Below, piece by piece: positions 26,733 to 36,026 of a stretch of DNA of 64,000 nt. The translations under genes were made by a program, and so were the position numbers. How positions within the stretch are numbered: position 1 is the first letter of the stretch; each line of letters starts with the position of its first letter. Source of the DNA: Maribellus luteus (GTDB lineage Bacteria; Bacteroidota; Bacteroidia; Bacteroidales; Prolixibacteraceae); NCBI RefSeq assembly GCF_003576475.1, contig NZ_QWGR01000001.1, positions 372,001 through 436,000 on the forward strand, given 5' to 3'. Below the pieces are notes generated by a model. That model did no database searches. It was not told the origin of the DNA and saw nothing but the letters and a program-made list of their open reading frames with translations.

Positions 26733-26799
26733 AGAATTGAATTTATACTTCCTGTAACGGCAGGTTTGCTAATTTAGCAAGGAACATTCAAAATTGAAT

Positions 26800-27246
26800 A
26801 TGCAAAAATCAATAATTCTTCTGATGACCTTTTTTTTAGGTTTTTGGGCAATGGCTGAAAATCGTTTGAGTGAAAAAGACGAGACCAATATTCGGAAACT
26901 GATTCAACAACAGGTGGATGCCTGGAACGAAGGCAACCTGGAGAAGTTCATGGAAACTTACTGGAAATCGGACAGGCTTTCGTTTGTCGGAAGCCGCGGC
27001 CCAACGTACGGCTGGCAGGCAACACTGGACAATTACAAAAAAGGCTATCCCGACAAAAAAGCCATGGGGCACCTTGATTTGAAGGTGTTGAATCTCTCGC
27101 AAATTGATGTAAAAACCGTGTTGATGATTGGCCGTTTTGAGTTAACGCGGGAGATTGGTGATGTTGCGGGGCATTTTACCCTGGTGATTCAGAAAATTGA
27201 AGGCGAATGGAAAATTATCAGCGACCATTCGAGTGCGGAAAATTGA
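26800..27246 (+). CDS. Secreted SnoaL/DUF4440-like (NTF2-fold) protein
   Basis: Exported small protein (signal peptide ending near AMAEN at about residue 20) with an NTF2-like fold: IRKLIQQQVDAWNEGNLEKFMETYW, then a beta-rich half ending DVAGHFTLVIQKIEGEWKII written here in its usual family order. ATG 26800 is preferred; a TTG at 26794 is in frame. 148 aa. Enzymatic or binding role unknown. Confidence 0.85.
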   Translation: MQKSIILLMTFFLGFWAMAENRLSEKDETNIRKLIQQQVDAWNEGNLEKFMETYWKSDRLSFVGSRGPTYGWQATLDNYKKGYPDKKAMGHLDLKVLNLSQIDVKTVLMIGRFELTREIGDVAGHFTLVIQKIEGEWKIISDHSSAEN

Positions 27247-27260
27247 GTTTTTAGTCGATT

Positions 27261-28601
27261 TTACTTTTCCTTTCTGAATACGATCCGCAGTCTTACACTT
27301 GAATCTGTTTTCTTCCCATCAACCAGTTCCGGATTCCAGGCAGGTCCGTCCGCGATGATTTGTTTGGCTTTTTCAAACAGCGTTTCATCAGCCTGGTTCA
27401 GGTTTTCGATCGATTGAATGGCGCCGTTTCTGTTTAAATTGATGAGGAGCTTTATCACCACTTTATCTTCCGGGTAATTGGGTGGTAAAATGGCTTCTGT
27501 GTTTAAGTATTCGCGGTAAGCCTTGTAGCCGGGAACAGGTTCTGCCGTCAGCTTTTGAGATTGGGAAGCAGGACTTACCTCGGTAACACTGCTGGTTAGG
27601 TTTTGTTTCTTTTGCGTACCGTATCCTACTACCACCACTTCGTCCAGGGCCAAAACATCTTCTTCCAGTTCAATGATTGCATTCAGGCTGTCGGCCGGAG
27701 AAATTTCCTTGCTTACCATTCCAATAAAACTGACCGTTACGGTTGAAAGGCTGTCTTTCAAGGGCAATACAAAATTGCCATCGATATCGGTAAGCGTGCC
27801 GTTGGCAGTGCCTTTTTCAGTAAGTGAAACGCCGGGCAAAGGCAATTTATCGGTGCCCGAAATAACCTGGCCGCGTAGTGTTTTGCCCCTTGCCGGGGGG
27901 CGTTGCGCTGCGATGGTGGCATAACCTCTTATCTTTATGTTATCTTCCGTTGCCACATGACTGACGATACCTCTTATTTTCGGGGTATCTTTTCGCTGGA
28001 CAGTTACTCCCGCAACACGCCCCGTTAACATTTCAACCGGCTGGTTTTTTTGTTTGTCAAAAGCCTCCGCAAGCATTTTCGGCTCTTTCTTTTCAATCGG
28101 AGCCATAACCCGGGCCGCTTTTTCCGGTTTGGATACAATAGGTACTATGTCGGTTGCTGTTATTTCCGGTTCATCCAGTTGTGGCTCTATTTCTATTTCG
28201 TTGATTGAGAGATCTGTATCTGTTAGAGGTGACAAGTCTCCCTTTTTCTGTACTTCGGGAGGGAGCTCCATTTTTTTGGTTTGAGTTACTTCAGGAACAG
28301 GGTTGTGCTGGTTGATCTGTAGCCATAAAATACCTATCGAAACAAGAATAAGAATGGAGGCCGCCGCAGCAATAAACCTGATTTTCCGGCTTTTTTTGGG
28401 TTTGGAAATCCGGGCAGAAAGCTCATTGACGTGCTGAGCTATTTCCTCCGGGGAAAGCTGTTCCATACCTTCCAATGCATCGGCCATAAACGGATCTTTT
28501 TGCAGTTCTTTTTCAAACGCATTCCGTTCGTCCGCTGTCATTTCGTTGGCACGGTACCTGCTGAAATCATTCAACCCGATATGTTTTTCCCCTTTCTTCA
28601 T
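27261..28601 (-). CDS. Membrane anti-sigma-like protein with CTD-like regulatory domain, TonB-box motif and TonB C-terminal domain
   Basis: Second gene of an ECF sigma operon (4-bp overlap). Cytoplasmic N-part (about 1-70) resembling anti-sigma helices, one membrane segment near 75-97, a long periplasmic region with GRVAGVTV near 195 and IRGYAT near 225 that echo SusC plug motifs, a carboxypeptidase-regulatory-like beta domain (about 238-315), the TonB-box-like LDEVVVVGYGTQKK near 318-331 and a TonB C-terminal-like domain (about 365-446). 446 aa. Probably senses envelope state and holds the sigma factor; the receptor-like pieces suggest competition for or contact with TonB. Confidence 0.85.
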   Translation of the reverse strand: MKKGEKHIGLNDFSRYRANEMTADERNAFEKELQKDPFMADALEGMEQLSPEEIAQHVNELSARISKPKKSRKIRFIAAAASILILVSIGILWLQINQHNPVPEVTQTKKMELPPEVQKKGDLSPLTDTDLSINEIEIEPQLDEPEITATDIVPIVSKPEKAARVMAPIEKKEPKMLAEAFDKQKNQPVEMLTGRVAGVTVQRKDTPKIRGIVSHVATEDNIKIRGYATIAAQRPPARGKTLRGQVISGTDKLPLPGVSLTEKGTANGTLTDIDGNFVLPLKDSLSTVTVSFIGMVSKEISPADSLNAIIELEEDVLALDEVVVVGYGTQKKQNLTSSVTEVSPASQSQKLTAEPVPGYKAYREYLNTEAILPPNYPEDKVVIKLLINLNRNGAIQSIENLNQADETLFEKAKQIIADGPAWNPELVDGKKTDSSVRLRIVFRKEK

Positions 28602-29182
28602 TTCTTTTTATCCAGACAAATCTTCAAATTTCGTTTTGCATTCTGAATATAGCTTTTTACTTTTTTTTCATCCGTTTGCATCAACCCGGCAATTTCGCGG
28701 TAACATTTATTGCTGAAATAAAACAAGCGAATGCTTTTTTGTTGTTCTGTTTTTAAATGTTCGATGCATTCCTGTAACGCTTTTTCCATTTCTTCGGTTT
28801 GTTCCCCGTCAATAGGATGCATTTCGGCGTCGTATTCCATAAACGAATCGCTCTTTTCCGCTTCGGTTAATGAAACAACCTGTCCCGGTTTTGCCTTGCG
28901 CAATTCCATTAAACAATGGTTTTTGCTAACTACGTACAGCCAGCTTTTAAAGTTCCTGATGGTGTGGCGATCTATCTCAGTCTGAACCTTTTCGTAGATC
29001 GAGATCACCGCATCTTTGGCCTGGTGAGTGTTTTTCATGTATTTCAGACACAATCCGAAAACCAGGTGAATGTGCCGTTCATAAAGTTCACCCAATGCAC
29101 CCACACGCCCTTCTTCAATAAAAAGAGCAAGCAATTCTTCATCGCTTTTTGAATTTCGGTGGCGGTTGTAGATGAGCTTCAT
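28598..29182 (-). CDS. ECF-type RNA polymerase sigma factor
   Basis: Sigma-70 family protein with region 2 (LGELYERHIHLVFGLCLKYM, then KSWLYVVSKNHCLMELRK) and region 4 (QQKSIRLFYFSNKCYREIA followed by a recognition helix). 194 aa. Overlaps the anti-sigma gene by 4 bp (ATGA). Divergent from the VWA gene with a 113-bp gap, which is likely one of its targets. Confidence 0.95.
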   Translation of the reverse strand: MKLIYNRHRNSKSDEELLALFIEEGRVGALGELYERHIHLVFGLCLKYMKNTHQAKDAVISIYEKVQTEIDRHTIRNFKSWLYVVSKNHCLMELRKAKPGQVVSLTEAEKSDSFMEYDAEMHPIDGEQTEEMEKALQECIEHLKTEQQKSIRLFYFSNKCYREIAGLMQTDEKKVKSYIQNAKRNLKICLDKKK

Positions 29183-29295
29183 GCTGGTGTGAAAATCTCC
29201 TAAAAGTAGAATAATTCAGAAAACTTTAAAATTTTTTATGGAATTGAGTTCGTGTGTGCATCCTGTTAGTGAATGCAAATTTAAAACTCAAAATT

Positions 29296-31137
29296 ATGAA
29301 ACGAATATTTTTAATCCTGATGATGGCGCTAAGCTTTGTTGCCATGGCTTTTTCAAACGAAAGCAGAGAGATTTCCGGAACAATCACCGATGAATCGGGA
29401 GCTGTGCTTCCCGGAGTAACGGTTGTTGTTGAAAATACCAGCCGGGGAACGGTAAGTGATCCAAACGGTTTTTATAAGATTACGGTCAATCCCGGAGATA
29501 AAAGACTGGTATTTTCGTTTGTCGGAATGGATACGCAGAAGATCAAAATACCACTGGACAATACGCTCAATGTGGTACTGCAATCTTCAGAACTGGGCTT
29601 GGAGGAAGTAGTGGTAGTAGGTTACGGGGTGCAGAAAAAGGCCAATCTTTGCAGTGCTGTATCAAGAGTAAGGGGCACCAACCATATTTGGGCAGTCGCG
29701 GATTGCAACACCGAAAATTATTCAACCATTCGCGAAAACGGTTTTAAGGATGTGAAAGCCAATCCGCTTTCCACTTTTTCGATTGATGTTGACAGGGCGG
29801 CTTATTCCAACGTGCGCCGCTATATCAATCAGGGAAATTTGCCGCCTGTGGATGCCGTGAAAGTGGAGGAAATGATCAATTATTTTGATTACGATTATCC
29901 CGCGCCCGGCGGAGAACATCCGTTTAGTGTGAGCACCGAAGTTTCAACCTGCCCGTGGAATCCGAAACATTACCTGATGCACATTGGTTTGCAGGGAAAG
30001 CACATCGATAAAACAAACCTGCCGGCCTCGAACCTGGTTTTCCTGCTCGATGTTTCGGGATCGATGGAGTCGCCGGACAAACTTCCGCTGGTAAAACGCG
30101 CTTTTAGTATGCTGGTGAATGAATTGCGCCCCGAAGACCGCGTGGCCATTGTGGTGTATGCCGGAGCCGCAGGCAAAGTGTTGGATTCCACTCCCGGAAA
30201 TAAAAAGAAAACAATTCTGGATGCACTGGAGCGTCTGAATGCCGGAGGTTCGACTGCGGGAGGAGAAGGACTGAAACTGGCCTACAAAATAGCCGGGGAA
30301 AACTTTATTAAAGGAGGCAACAACCGGATCATCCTGGCTACCGACGGCGATTTTAATGTAGGTGTTTCCAGTACTTCGGAAATGGAGCGGCTGGTGGAAA
30401 AAGAACGCGAAAACGGCGTGTTTATGACGGTGCTGGGTTTTGGAAGCGGCAATATAAAAGACGATAAAATGGAAACGATCGCCGACAAGGGCAACGGGAA
30501 TTATGCCTACATCGACAATATTCAGGAAGCGCGGAAAGTCTTCATCACCGAATTTGGCGGAACACTTTTCACGATTGCCAAAGACGTAAAATTTCAGCTG
30601 GAGTTTAATCCAAAGCAGGTAAGATCGTACCGTTTGGTGGGCTACGAAAACCGCTTGCTGAATGATGAGGATTTTAACGACGATAAAAAAGACGCGGGCG
30701 AAATGGGAGCCGGTCATACGGTAACGGCGTTGTACGAAATAGTGCCGGCCACCTCAGCTGATAACGATCGCAAGCCTTTGGTGGATCCGCTGAAATACCA
30801 GACTTCCAAAACTGTTTCGGGCCAGGTGGGCGAGGAGTTACTGACGGTTAAGCTGCGCTACAAAGCTCCCGAAGGTGGCAAAAGCAAACTGCTGGAAATT
30901 CCGGTTGCAACTAATTTGCAGGAAAATACCTCGGATAATTTCCGTTTCTCGGCAGCTGTGGCCGAATTTGGAATGTTGTTGCGCCGTTCCGAATTTGCCG
31001 GAAATGCCAGCACCGAGTCTGTTCTGAAATTGGCACGCGATGCAAAAGGTGAAGACGAGGAGGGCTATCGTTCGGAGTTTATCCAATTGGTAAAAATGGT
31101 GGATGACCTGCAATTACTGGCCGAAGAAAAAGAGTAA
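29296..31137 (+). CDS. VWA-domain protein with N-terminal carboxypeptidase-regulatory domain and TonB-box motif
   Basis: Exported protein: signal peptide (ATG 29296 opens MKRIFLILMMALSF), regulatory beta domain about 25-100, TonB-box-like LEEVVVVGYGVQKK near 110-123, a VWA-associated N-terminal segment, a von Willebrand A domain with MIDAS DVSGSM near 250, and a C-terminal DUF3520-like region to the end. 613 aa. Relatives of YfbK type. The TonB-box-like motif is the same as in the anti-sigma protein across the divergent promoter, so the three genes probably form one module. Confidence 0.9.
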   Translation: MKRIFLILMMALSFVAMAFSNESREISGTITDESGAVLPGVTVVVENTSRGTVSDPNGFYKITVNPGDKRLVFSFVGMDTQKIKIPLDNTLNVVLQSSELGLEEVVVVGYGVQKKANLCSAVSRVRGTNHIWAVADCNTENYSTIRENGFKDVKANPLSTFSIDVDRAAYSNVRRYINQGNLPPVDAVKVEEMINYFDYDYPAPGGEHPFSVSTEVSTCPWNPKHYLMHIGLQGKHIDKTNLPASNLVFLLDVSGSMESPDKLPLVKRAFSMLVNELRPEDRVAIVVYAGAAGKVLDSTPGNKKKTILDALERLNAGGSTAGGEGLKLAYKIAGENFIKGGNNRIILATDGDFNVGVSSTSEMERLVEKERENGVFMTVLGFGSGNIKDDKMETIADKGNGNYAYIDNIQEARKVFITEFGGTLFTIAKDVKFQLEFNPKQVRSYRLVGYENRLLNDEDFNDDKKDAGEMGAGHTVTALYEIVPATSADNDRKPLVDPLKYQTSKTVSGQVGEELLTVKLRYKAPEGGKSKLLEIPVATNLQENTSDNFRFSAAVAEFGMLLRRSEFAGNASTESVLKLARDAKGEDEEGYRSEFIQLVKMVDDLQLLAEEKE

Positions 31138-31263
31138 TCTTTCGTGATTTATCTCAAGGCAGGGATTTGTTCAGTGGTTGTTGGACAACAGAATCCCTGC
31201 CATTTCTCATCGCCCCTGTCCGTAACTTTTAGTACATTCGTCGCCCAAATTAAAACACAGAAA

Positions 31264-33387
31264 ATGTATCGGATTGTATTTTTATTTCTATTGTTTGCAC
31301 AATTATCGGTAGTTGCCCAAACCAAACAAATGAGCCTCGAAGATGCCATAATGGGGCGTTATACTCATTTAAACCCGGCATCGGTCAGGGGACTTTCGTG
31401 GCAGGATGATGAAAACTACACCCGGATAAAAAGCGATTCGCTGGTGGTCATCCATGCAAAAACAGGCCAGGAAAAATGCCTGCTTACGACGAATGAACTG
31501 CAAGAAATCACCAATGCTTCGTTGCGTTATTTTCCTGCTTTCAATTGGTTGAAAGACGGCTCTTTGCTGGTACAGGCTTCCGGTACTTATTTCGTGGTAA
31601 ATGCAAATGAAAAATCACTGATATATTCCATCGAACTCCCGGAAGAAGCGCAAAACGCTGTTTTTTCGGAAGAAGGGAAATGGGTGGCTTTTACGCAGGG
31701 CGATGATTTGTATGTGGCTCTGAGCGACGGCACCGTAAAACAAATTACCCGCGATGGTGGCAATGGCATTTTAAATGGCCAAAGCGTTCACCGCAATGAA
31801 TTCGGAATTTCCAACGGTATTTTTATTTCGCCCAAGGGAAATTTTATCGCTTTCTACCGCAAAGACGAAAGCATGGTAAGCGATTACCCGCTGGTGGATT
31901 ATATGGCCCGCGAAGCCGCCTATACACCGGTAAAATACCCAATGGCCGGACTGGCAAGTCACCATGTTACGTTGGGGGTTTACAACATTCAATCCGGTAC
32001 CACTACTTTTCTGAAAACGGGAGAACCGCTCGATCATTTTCTGACCAACGTTGCCTGGTCGCCCGATGAGAAAAATATTTACATGGCCGAGCTCAACCGG
32101 GAGCAAAAGCATATGCAGCTGAATTGCTACGACGCTGCTACTGGTGATAAAGTAAAAACCTTGTTCGAAGAAACAGGCGATACCTATGTAGAACCTTTGT
32201 TCCCGATAGAGTTTTCAAAAGTAAACCCGGCGGAGTTTTACTACCTGAGCCGGCAGGATGGCTGGTTTCACGTGTATAAATACAACACCGAAGGAAAGTT
32301 GGTGCAGCAAATTACAAAGGGCGAATGGGAAGTTACCCGATTGATTGGTTTTGATCCGAAAGAGAAAAGCCTTTTTGTGGAAGGAACGCTGGACAGCCCC
32401 ATCGAAAATCATATTTACAGGATTGATGTGAAGAGCGGTAAAAGTACCCGGCTTTCGGTGGGCGAGGGGATGCACAGGGCGGTGTTAAGCCCCGGTGCTT
32501 CCTACGTGCTTGATAACTGGAACGGAGTGGAGGTGCCACGAAAAGTTGACTTGTTGTCGGCCAATGGGAAAGTTCAGCAGAATATTTTTGAAGCGGGCAA
32601 CCCTTTAGCCGATTACGACCTGGGTGAAACAAAACTGGTTACGCTAAAAACGGCCGACGGAAAATATGATTTGTTCGGGCGTTTGATTCTTCCTCCGAAT
32701 TTTGATCCTGCCAAAAAATACCCGGTGGTGGTGTATGTTTACGGCGGGCCGCATTCGCAAATGGTGGACAAAAGCTGGCAGTACCAAACCCGCTGGTGGC
32801 AGTATTACATGGCATCGCAGGGCTACATTGCTTTTACTCTGGACAACCGCGGCACCAACAACCGTGGGCGGGCTTTTGAAACGGCGATTCACCGTCAGCT
32901 GGGCATCCTGGAGACTGAAGACCAAATGCAGGGAGTGAAATACCTGAAAAGCCTGCCATATGTGGACGCTGACCGGATGGGGGTTCATGGCTGGAGCTAT
33001 GGCGGTTTTATGACACTGAACCTGATGATGCGTCACCCCGAAGTGTTTAATGTAGGTGTGGCCGGTGGTCCTGTTGTGGATTGGAGCATGTATGAAATAA
33101 TGTACGGCGAGCGTTACATGGACATGCCGCAGGAGAATCCCGAAGGGTACAAAGAGACCAACATGGAAAACCATGTAACAAATTTGCAGGGAAAACTGAT
33201 GCTGATTCACGGTGCACAGGATGCAACCGTGGTGATGCAGCACAGCATGAAATTTTTACGCGAGTGTGTGAAGCAAAACAAGCCGGTCGACTTTTTTGCC
33301 TATCCCATTCATCCGCACAATGTGCGCGGAAAAGACCGGGTACACCTGATGGAAAAGGTAAGCCAGTACTTTTTCGATTATCTGTAA
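31264..33387 (+). CDS. Prolyl oligopeptidase / DPP-IV-type S9 peptidase
   Basis: Secreted serine peptidase removing dipeptides (often X-Pro) from peptides. ATG 31264 opens the signal peptide (MYRIVFLFLLFAQLSVVAQ); an upstream start at 31144 is unlikely. DPP-IV beta-propeller about 60-470, alpha/beta hydrolase domain to the end with GWSYGG (Ser near 579), AQDATVV (Asp near 653) and HPHNVRG (His near 685). 707 aa. Followed by a strong terminator. Confidence 0.95.
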   Translation: MYRIVFLFLLFAQLSVVAQTKQMSLEDAIMGRYTHLNPASVRGLSWQDDENYTRIKSDSLVVIHAKTGQEKCLLTTNELQEITNASLRYFPAFNWLKDGSLLVQASGTYFVVNANEKSLIYSIELPEEAQNAVFSEEGKWVAFTQGDDLYVALSDGTVKQITRDGGNGILNGQSVHRNEFGISNGIFISPKGNFIAFYRKDESMVSDYPLVDYMAREAAYTPVKYPMAGLASHHVTLGVYNIQSGTTTFLKTGEPLDHFLTNVAWSPDEKNIYMAELNREQKHMQLNCYDAATGDKVKTLFEETGDTYVEPLFPIEFSKVNPAEFYYLSRQDGWFHVYKYNTEGKLVQQITKGEWEVTRLIGFDPKEKSLFVEGTLDSPIENHIYRIDVKSGKSTRLSVGEGMHRAVLSPGASYVLDNWNGVEVPRKVDLLSANGKVQQNIFEAGNPLADYDLGETKLVTLKTADGKYDLFGRLILPPNFDPAKKYPVVVYVYGGPHSQMVDKSWQYQTRWWQYYMASQGYIAFTLDNRGTNNRGRAFETAIHRQLGILETEDQMQGVKYLKSLPYVDADRMGVHGWSYGGFMTLNLMMRHPEVFNVGVAGGPVVDWSMYEIMYGERYMDMPQENPEGYKETNMENHVTNLQGKLMLIHGAQDATVVMQHSMKFLRECVKQNKPVDFFAYPIHPHNVRGKDRVHLMEKVSQYFFDYL

Positions 33388-33395
33388 AATAGAGG

Positions 33396-33444
33396 GATCC
33401 GATCCGTATGAGTTGAAACGAAAACGGATCGGATCTTTCATTTT
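33396..33444 (+). terminator. Terminator after the S9 peptidase
   Basis: Twelve-base perfect stem GATCCGATCCGT/ACGGATCGGATC followed by TTTCATTTT, nine nt after the stop codon. Confidence 0.85.
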
Positions 33445-33474
33445 AACTGATCATTGGCTTATCAGCCGGATTTT

Positions 33475-33498
33475 ACTCTTTGTCTTAGCACAAAGAGT
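33475..33498. repeat. Short inverted repeat ACTCTTTGT/ACAAAGAGT
   Basis: Nine-base perfect arms with a 6-nt loop, 147 bp upstream of the AraC gene. Could be an operator or a second, weak terminator. Confidence 0.4.
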
Positions 33499-33644
33499 AT
33501 GCTCTTTTGTACGCATCGCTTTGTTTCAATGAGTAAACTGAAGTCAGCTTCTATTTGGAAAAATGAAGCTCCCGCAGTATTATTGTTATTGCAAAAGCTG
33601 AAGTGACGACAGGGTTACTGAACTTCATGAAAACGTAAACGTGC

Positions 33645-34388
33645 ATGAGATACCGGGAGATAAAACCAAGCGGATTTTTAAGGAACTTTATTAAGTGCTT
33701 TTGGGAATATGGAAATCCGGAAGCCGAAACCGTGCACACGATTTTGCCCGATGGCTATTTTGATTTAATCGCCGAATACCGGGGAACAACGTTTGTCGCT
33801 TTGCGGCTTACAGGTGTTTGGACAAAGCCGGCAAATGTAACCCTGCCCGCAACCACCACCTTGTTTGCCATCCGGTTTAAACTATTGGCCGCCGAATACC
33901 TCTTTCAGCACGAAATAAAATCAATTCTGGATGAAACAAAGCAACTGTCACCCGATTTTTGGAACGTCAGTCACTACCAAAGTCATGCGTTCGAAAATTT
34001 TGTTGCGGGTATTTCAAACCAGCTTACAAATTCGATCAAACACCTGGGAGAGATAGACTCTAGGAAACTAAAGCTTTTTGAACTTATCTACAGCGATACC
34101 CCCGGCTCTGTAAAGGAACTTTCTGAAAATGTGTACTGGAGCAGCAGGCAAATCAATCGTTATTTCAATCAGCAGTTTGGCTTTCCCTTAAAGGAATTTT
34201 TAAAAATAGTCAGGTGTAAATCTTCGTATAAAGACATTGCAAAAGGAAATTTCTTTCCTCAAAAAGGTTATTTCGACCAGGCGCATTTTATCAAAGATGT
34301 AAAGAAATACACCGGAACAACACCGCGAAAACTCTACCAGAATAAAAACGACCGATTTTTACAATTATCAACCAGAAGGCAGGACTAA
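33645..34388 (+). CDS. AraC-family transcriptional regulator (DUF6597-type N-terminus)
   Basis: N-terminal sensor part typical of Bacteroidota AraC proteins (FIKCFWEYGNPEAET, ILPDGYFDLIAEY) and a C-terminal two-helix-turn-helix AraC domain (about 150-235: VYWSSRQINRYFNQQFG, FDQAHFIKDVKKYTGTTPRK). 247 aa. It is followed 30 bp later by a VOC protein in the same direction. Confidence 0.92.
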   Translation: MRYREIKPSGFLRNFIKCFWEYGNPEAETVHTILPDGYFDLIAEYRGTTFVALRLTGVWTKPANVTLPATTTLFAIRFKLLAAEYLFQHEIKSILDETKQLSPDFWNVSHYQSHAFENFVAGISNQLTNSIKHLGEIDSRKLKLFELIYSDTPGSVKELSENVYWSSRQINRYFNQQFGFPLKEFLKIVRCKSSYKDIAKGNFFPQKGYFDQAHFIKDVKKYTGTTPRKLYQNKNDRFLQLSTRRQD

Positions 34389-34418
34389 TTTTACCTCACA
34401 AATTTTAGAATATAAAAA

Positions 34419-34844
34419 ATGAAAGCAGGAAAACTTACGCCCAACCTCGAAGTAGTGAACATTAAACAAACCGTTGATTTTTATCGCGATAATTTTGGTT
34501 TTGATCTGGTAATGGCAGTTCCCGAAAGCATGGACGGTGTGGAACAGGCATTGGCCGACGGAAAAGAATATGTTTATGCACTCTTGCAAAAAGACCAGGT
34601 AGAACTGATGTTTCAACGTTCCGATTCGTTTAAAACCGATGTGGTTCTTTCGACTGAACCGCGCATTGGGGCAAGCGTTTCGTTTTACATGGAAGTGGAA
34701 GGAGTGGCTGAATTGTACGAAAAACTGAAAGGAAAAGCCTTGCAGATGACCGAACTAAAAACAGCATGGTACGGCATGCAGGAGTTTTATGTAAAAGACA
34801 TAAACGGGTACATCCTTGCCTTTGCTGAAAAAGTGGACGCATAA
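34419..34844 (+). CDS. VOC-family (glyoxalase/bleomycin-resistance fold) protein
   Basis: Single beta-alpha-beta-beta-beta VOC protein: PNLEVVNIKQTVDFYRDNFGF at the start and EFYVKDINGYILAFAEK at the end. 141 aa. Metal-dependent dioxygenase, lyase or ligand-binding roles are all possible. Paired with the AraC gene in front of it. Confidence 0.88.
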   Translation: MKAGKLTPNLEVVNIKQTVDFYRDNFGFDLVMAVPESMDGVEQALADGKEYVYALLQKDQVELMFQRSDSFKTDVVLSTEPRIGASVSFYMEVEGVAELYEKLKGKALQMTELKTAWYGMQEFYVKDINGYILAFAEKVDA

Positions 34845-34851
34845 ATATATT

Positions 34852-34908
34852 GGCTGCTCAGTGTTGAGTACTCAGAACTGAGTAAAGAGTACTGAGTATT
34901 GGGTAGCC
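34852..34908. repeat. Imperfect palindrome of GTACTGAGTA words
   Basis: 57-nt element bounded by GGCT and AGCC and filled with repeated GAGTACTCAG/ACTGAGTA words that can fold back. Lies 8 bp after the VOC stop. Looks like an interspersed intergenic repeat family of Bacteroidota; it may also end the VOC transcript. Confidence 0.6.
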
Positions 34909-35394
34909 GGTATTCAGAAGAAGACAAGCAGGGATGTTGTATTTTTAACGAGGTACTCCGGTGCAAGTTTGACCCTATCTGTAGCGATAAATTCTGATGC
35001 AACAGATTTACTCCCCGGTTGTCCAATGGCGCGAGCAGGTAATTTTATCAAATAATTCCTCGTGAATAGTCAACCTTAATACTTTTCGTTACTCGCCCTG
35101 CCTGGGAATTTTGGTTTTCTGCGGCCTTTTTTTGAATTTCTGCATCATTTTTTCTCGTCCTGCATAAAATTTTCAGATTCCTGCGGCGCAGAAAAGCAAA
35201 AAACAGTTGACCAGCAACACCGCAACACAAAGTTACAGTGATTGCTAAATTGTAAAATGGCTAAATTGCATAGGGCAAAGGGCATGGAGAAAGTACTGCT
35301 TTAATGGCCGCACTTGTTCTAAGCCTATTTTCTAAAGTTCATCCACCCGCCCAGGCGTTGGCGCTTGCGTTAAAACCGACATAGAAGAATGCCG
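34909..35394. other. Intergenic region without recognisable gene
   Basis: Between the palindrome and the 42-bp tandem repeat. Only short ORFs with unconvincing composition occur on either strand. No promoter consensus or RNA gene was recognised. Confidence 0.5.
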
Positions 35395-35423
35395 CGAGAC
35401 AAAAGGCATATTACAAGCGAAAT

Positions 35424-35710
35424 ATACTTTATGAAAATACGTAATTTCCTAAAGATAAGGTGACGATACTTTATCAGATTACGCAGTTTTCTAAAGATTT
35501 GAGCACAAATTTTTATGAAACTATGCAGTTTCCTAAAGAATTGACTGAGATATTTTATGAAACTACGCAGTTTCCTAAAGATACGACCGCGATACTTTAT
35601 CAAATTATCCAGTTTCCTAAAGATACGACCGCGATACTTTATCAAATTATCCAGTTTTCTAAAGATATGATCGCAGTATTTTATCAAATTGCGCAGTTTC
35701 CTAAAGAGTA
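35424..35710. repeat. Seven-unit 42-bp tandem repeat
   Basis: About seven copies of a 42-bp unit with core CAGTTTCCTAAAGAT and a second block ACTTTATCAAATTAT or TTTTATGAAACTACG. Copies near 35584-35667 are almost identical; the outer ones are diverged. Because 42 is divisible by 3, both strands stay open over several units: plus reads units like ILYQIIQFPKDTTA, minus reads NLIKYRGRIFRKLD. The first unit has an in-frame TAA in the plus frame. No secretion signal or start context supports translation, so a minisatellite is the safer call. Confidence 0.85.
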
Positions 35711-36026
35711 AACAACTTGACGGGGAGGTTCTCTGTTGAAGCGAATAAGCCGCCGTCCGGGGGCTGGCTCTATGGATCAGGAACAGGAATGTGCGGTTTT
35801 TAACCGCGTTAAGAGTATCCGGCGAATAAAATTCACCGATCCTTCTAACCCTGTTTTAGCACCAGGAAACGTGTTCCCGAATTATTAGCGCTTGTCCCTT
35901 TAAACCTAAATAATCAATAATCAATTTTTTCAAATGTTTCTGAAAATTGAAGAATCCGCTTTTCGGGATCAACGAAAGCCCGAATGTGCGGGATAATTGT
36001 TTCCTTCGCATAAATCTTTTGCGACG

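Noticed and set aside
29944-30717. 257-codon minus-strand ORF inside the VWA gene
   Set aside because: Antisense shadow of a well-supported coding frame.
31144-31263. Longer start for the S9 peptidase
   Set aside because: A normal signal peptide begins at 31264.
35424-35710. Possible CRISPR array
   Set aside because: The 42-bp units are directly adjacent with no unique spacers, and no cas gene is present.
35370-35711. ORFs of 83 (+) and 105 (-) codons over the tandem repeat
   Set aside because: They exist only because the repeat period is a multiple of three; no start context, signal or family match.
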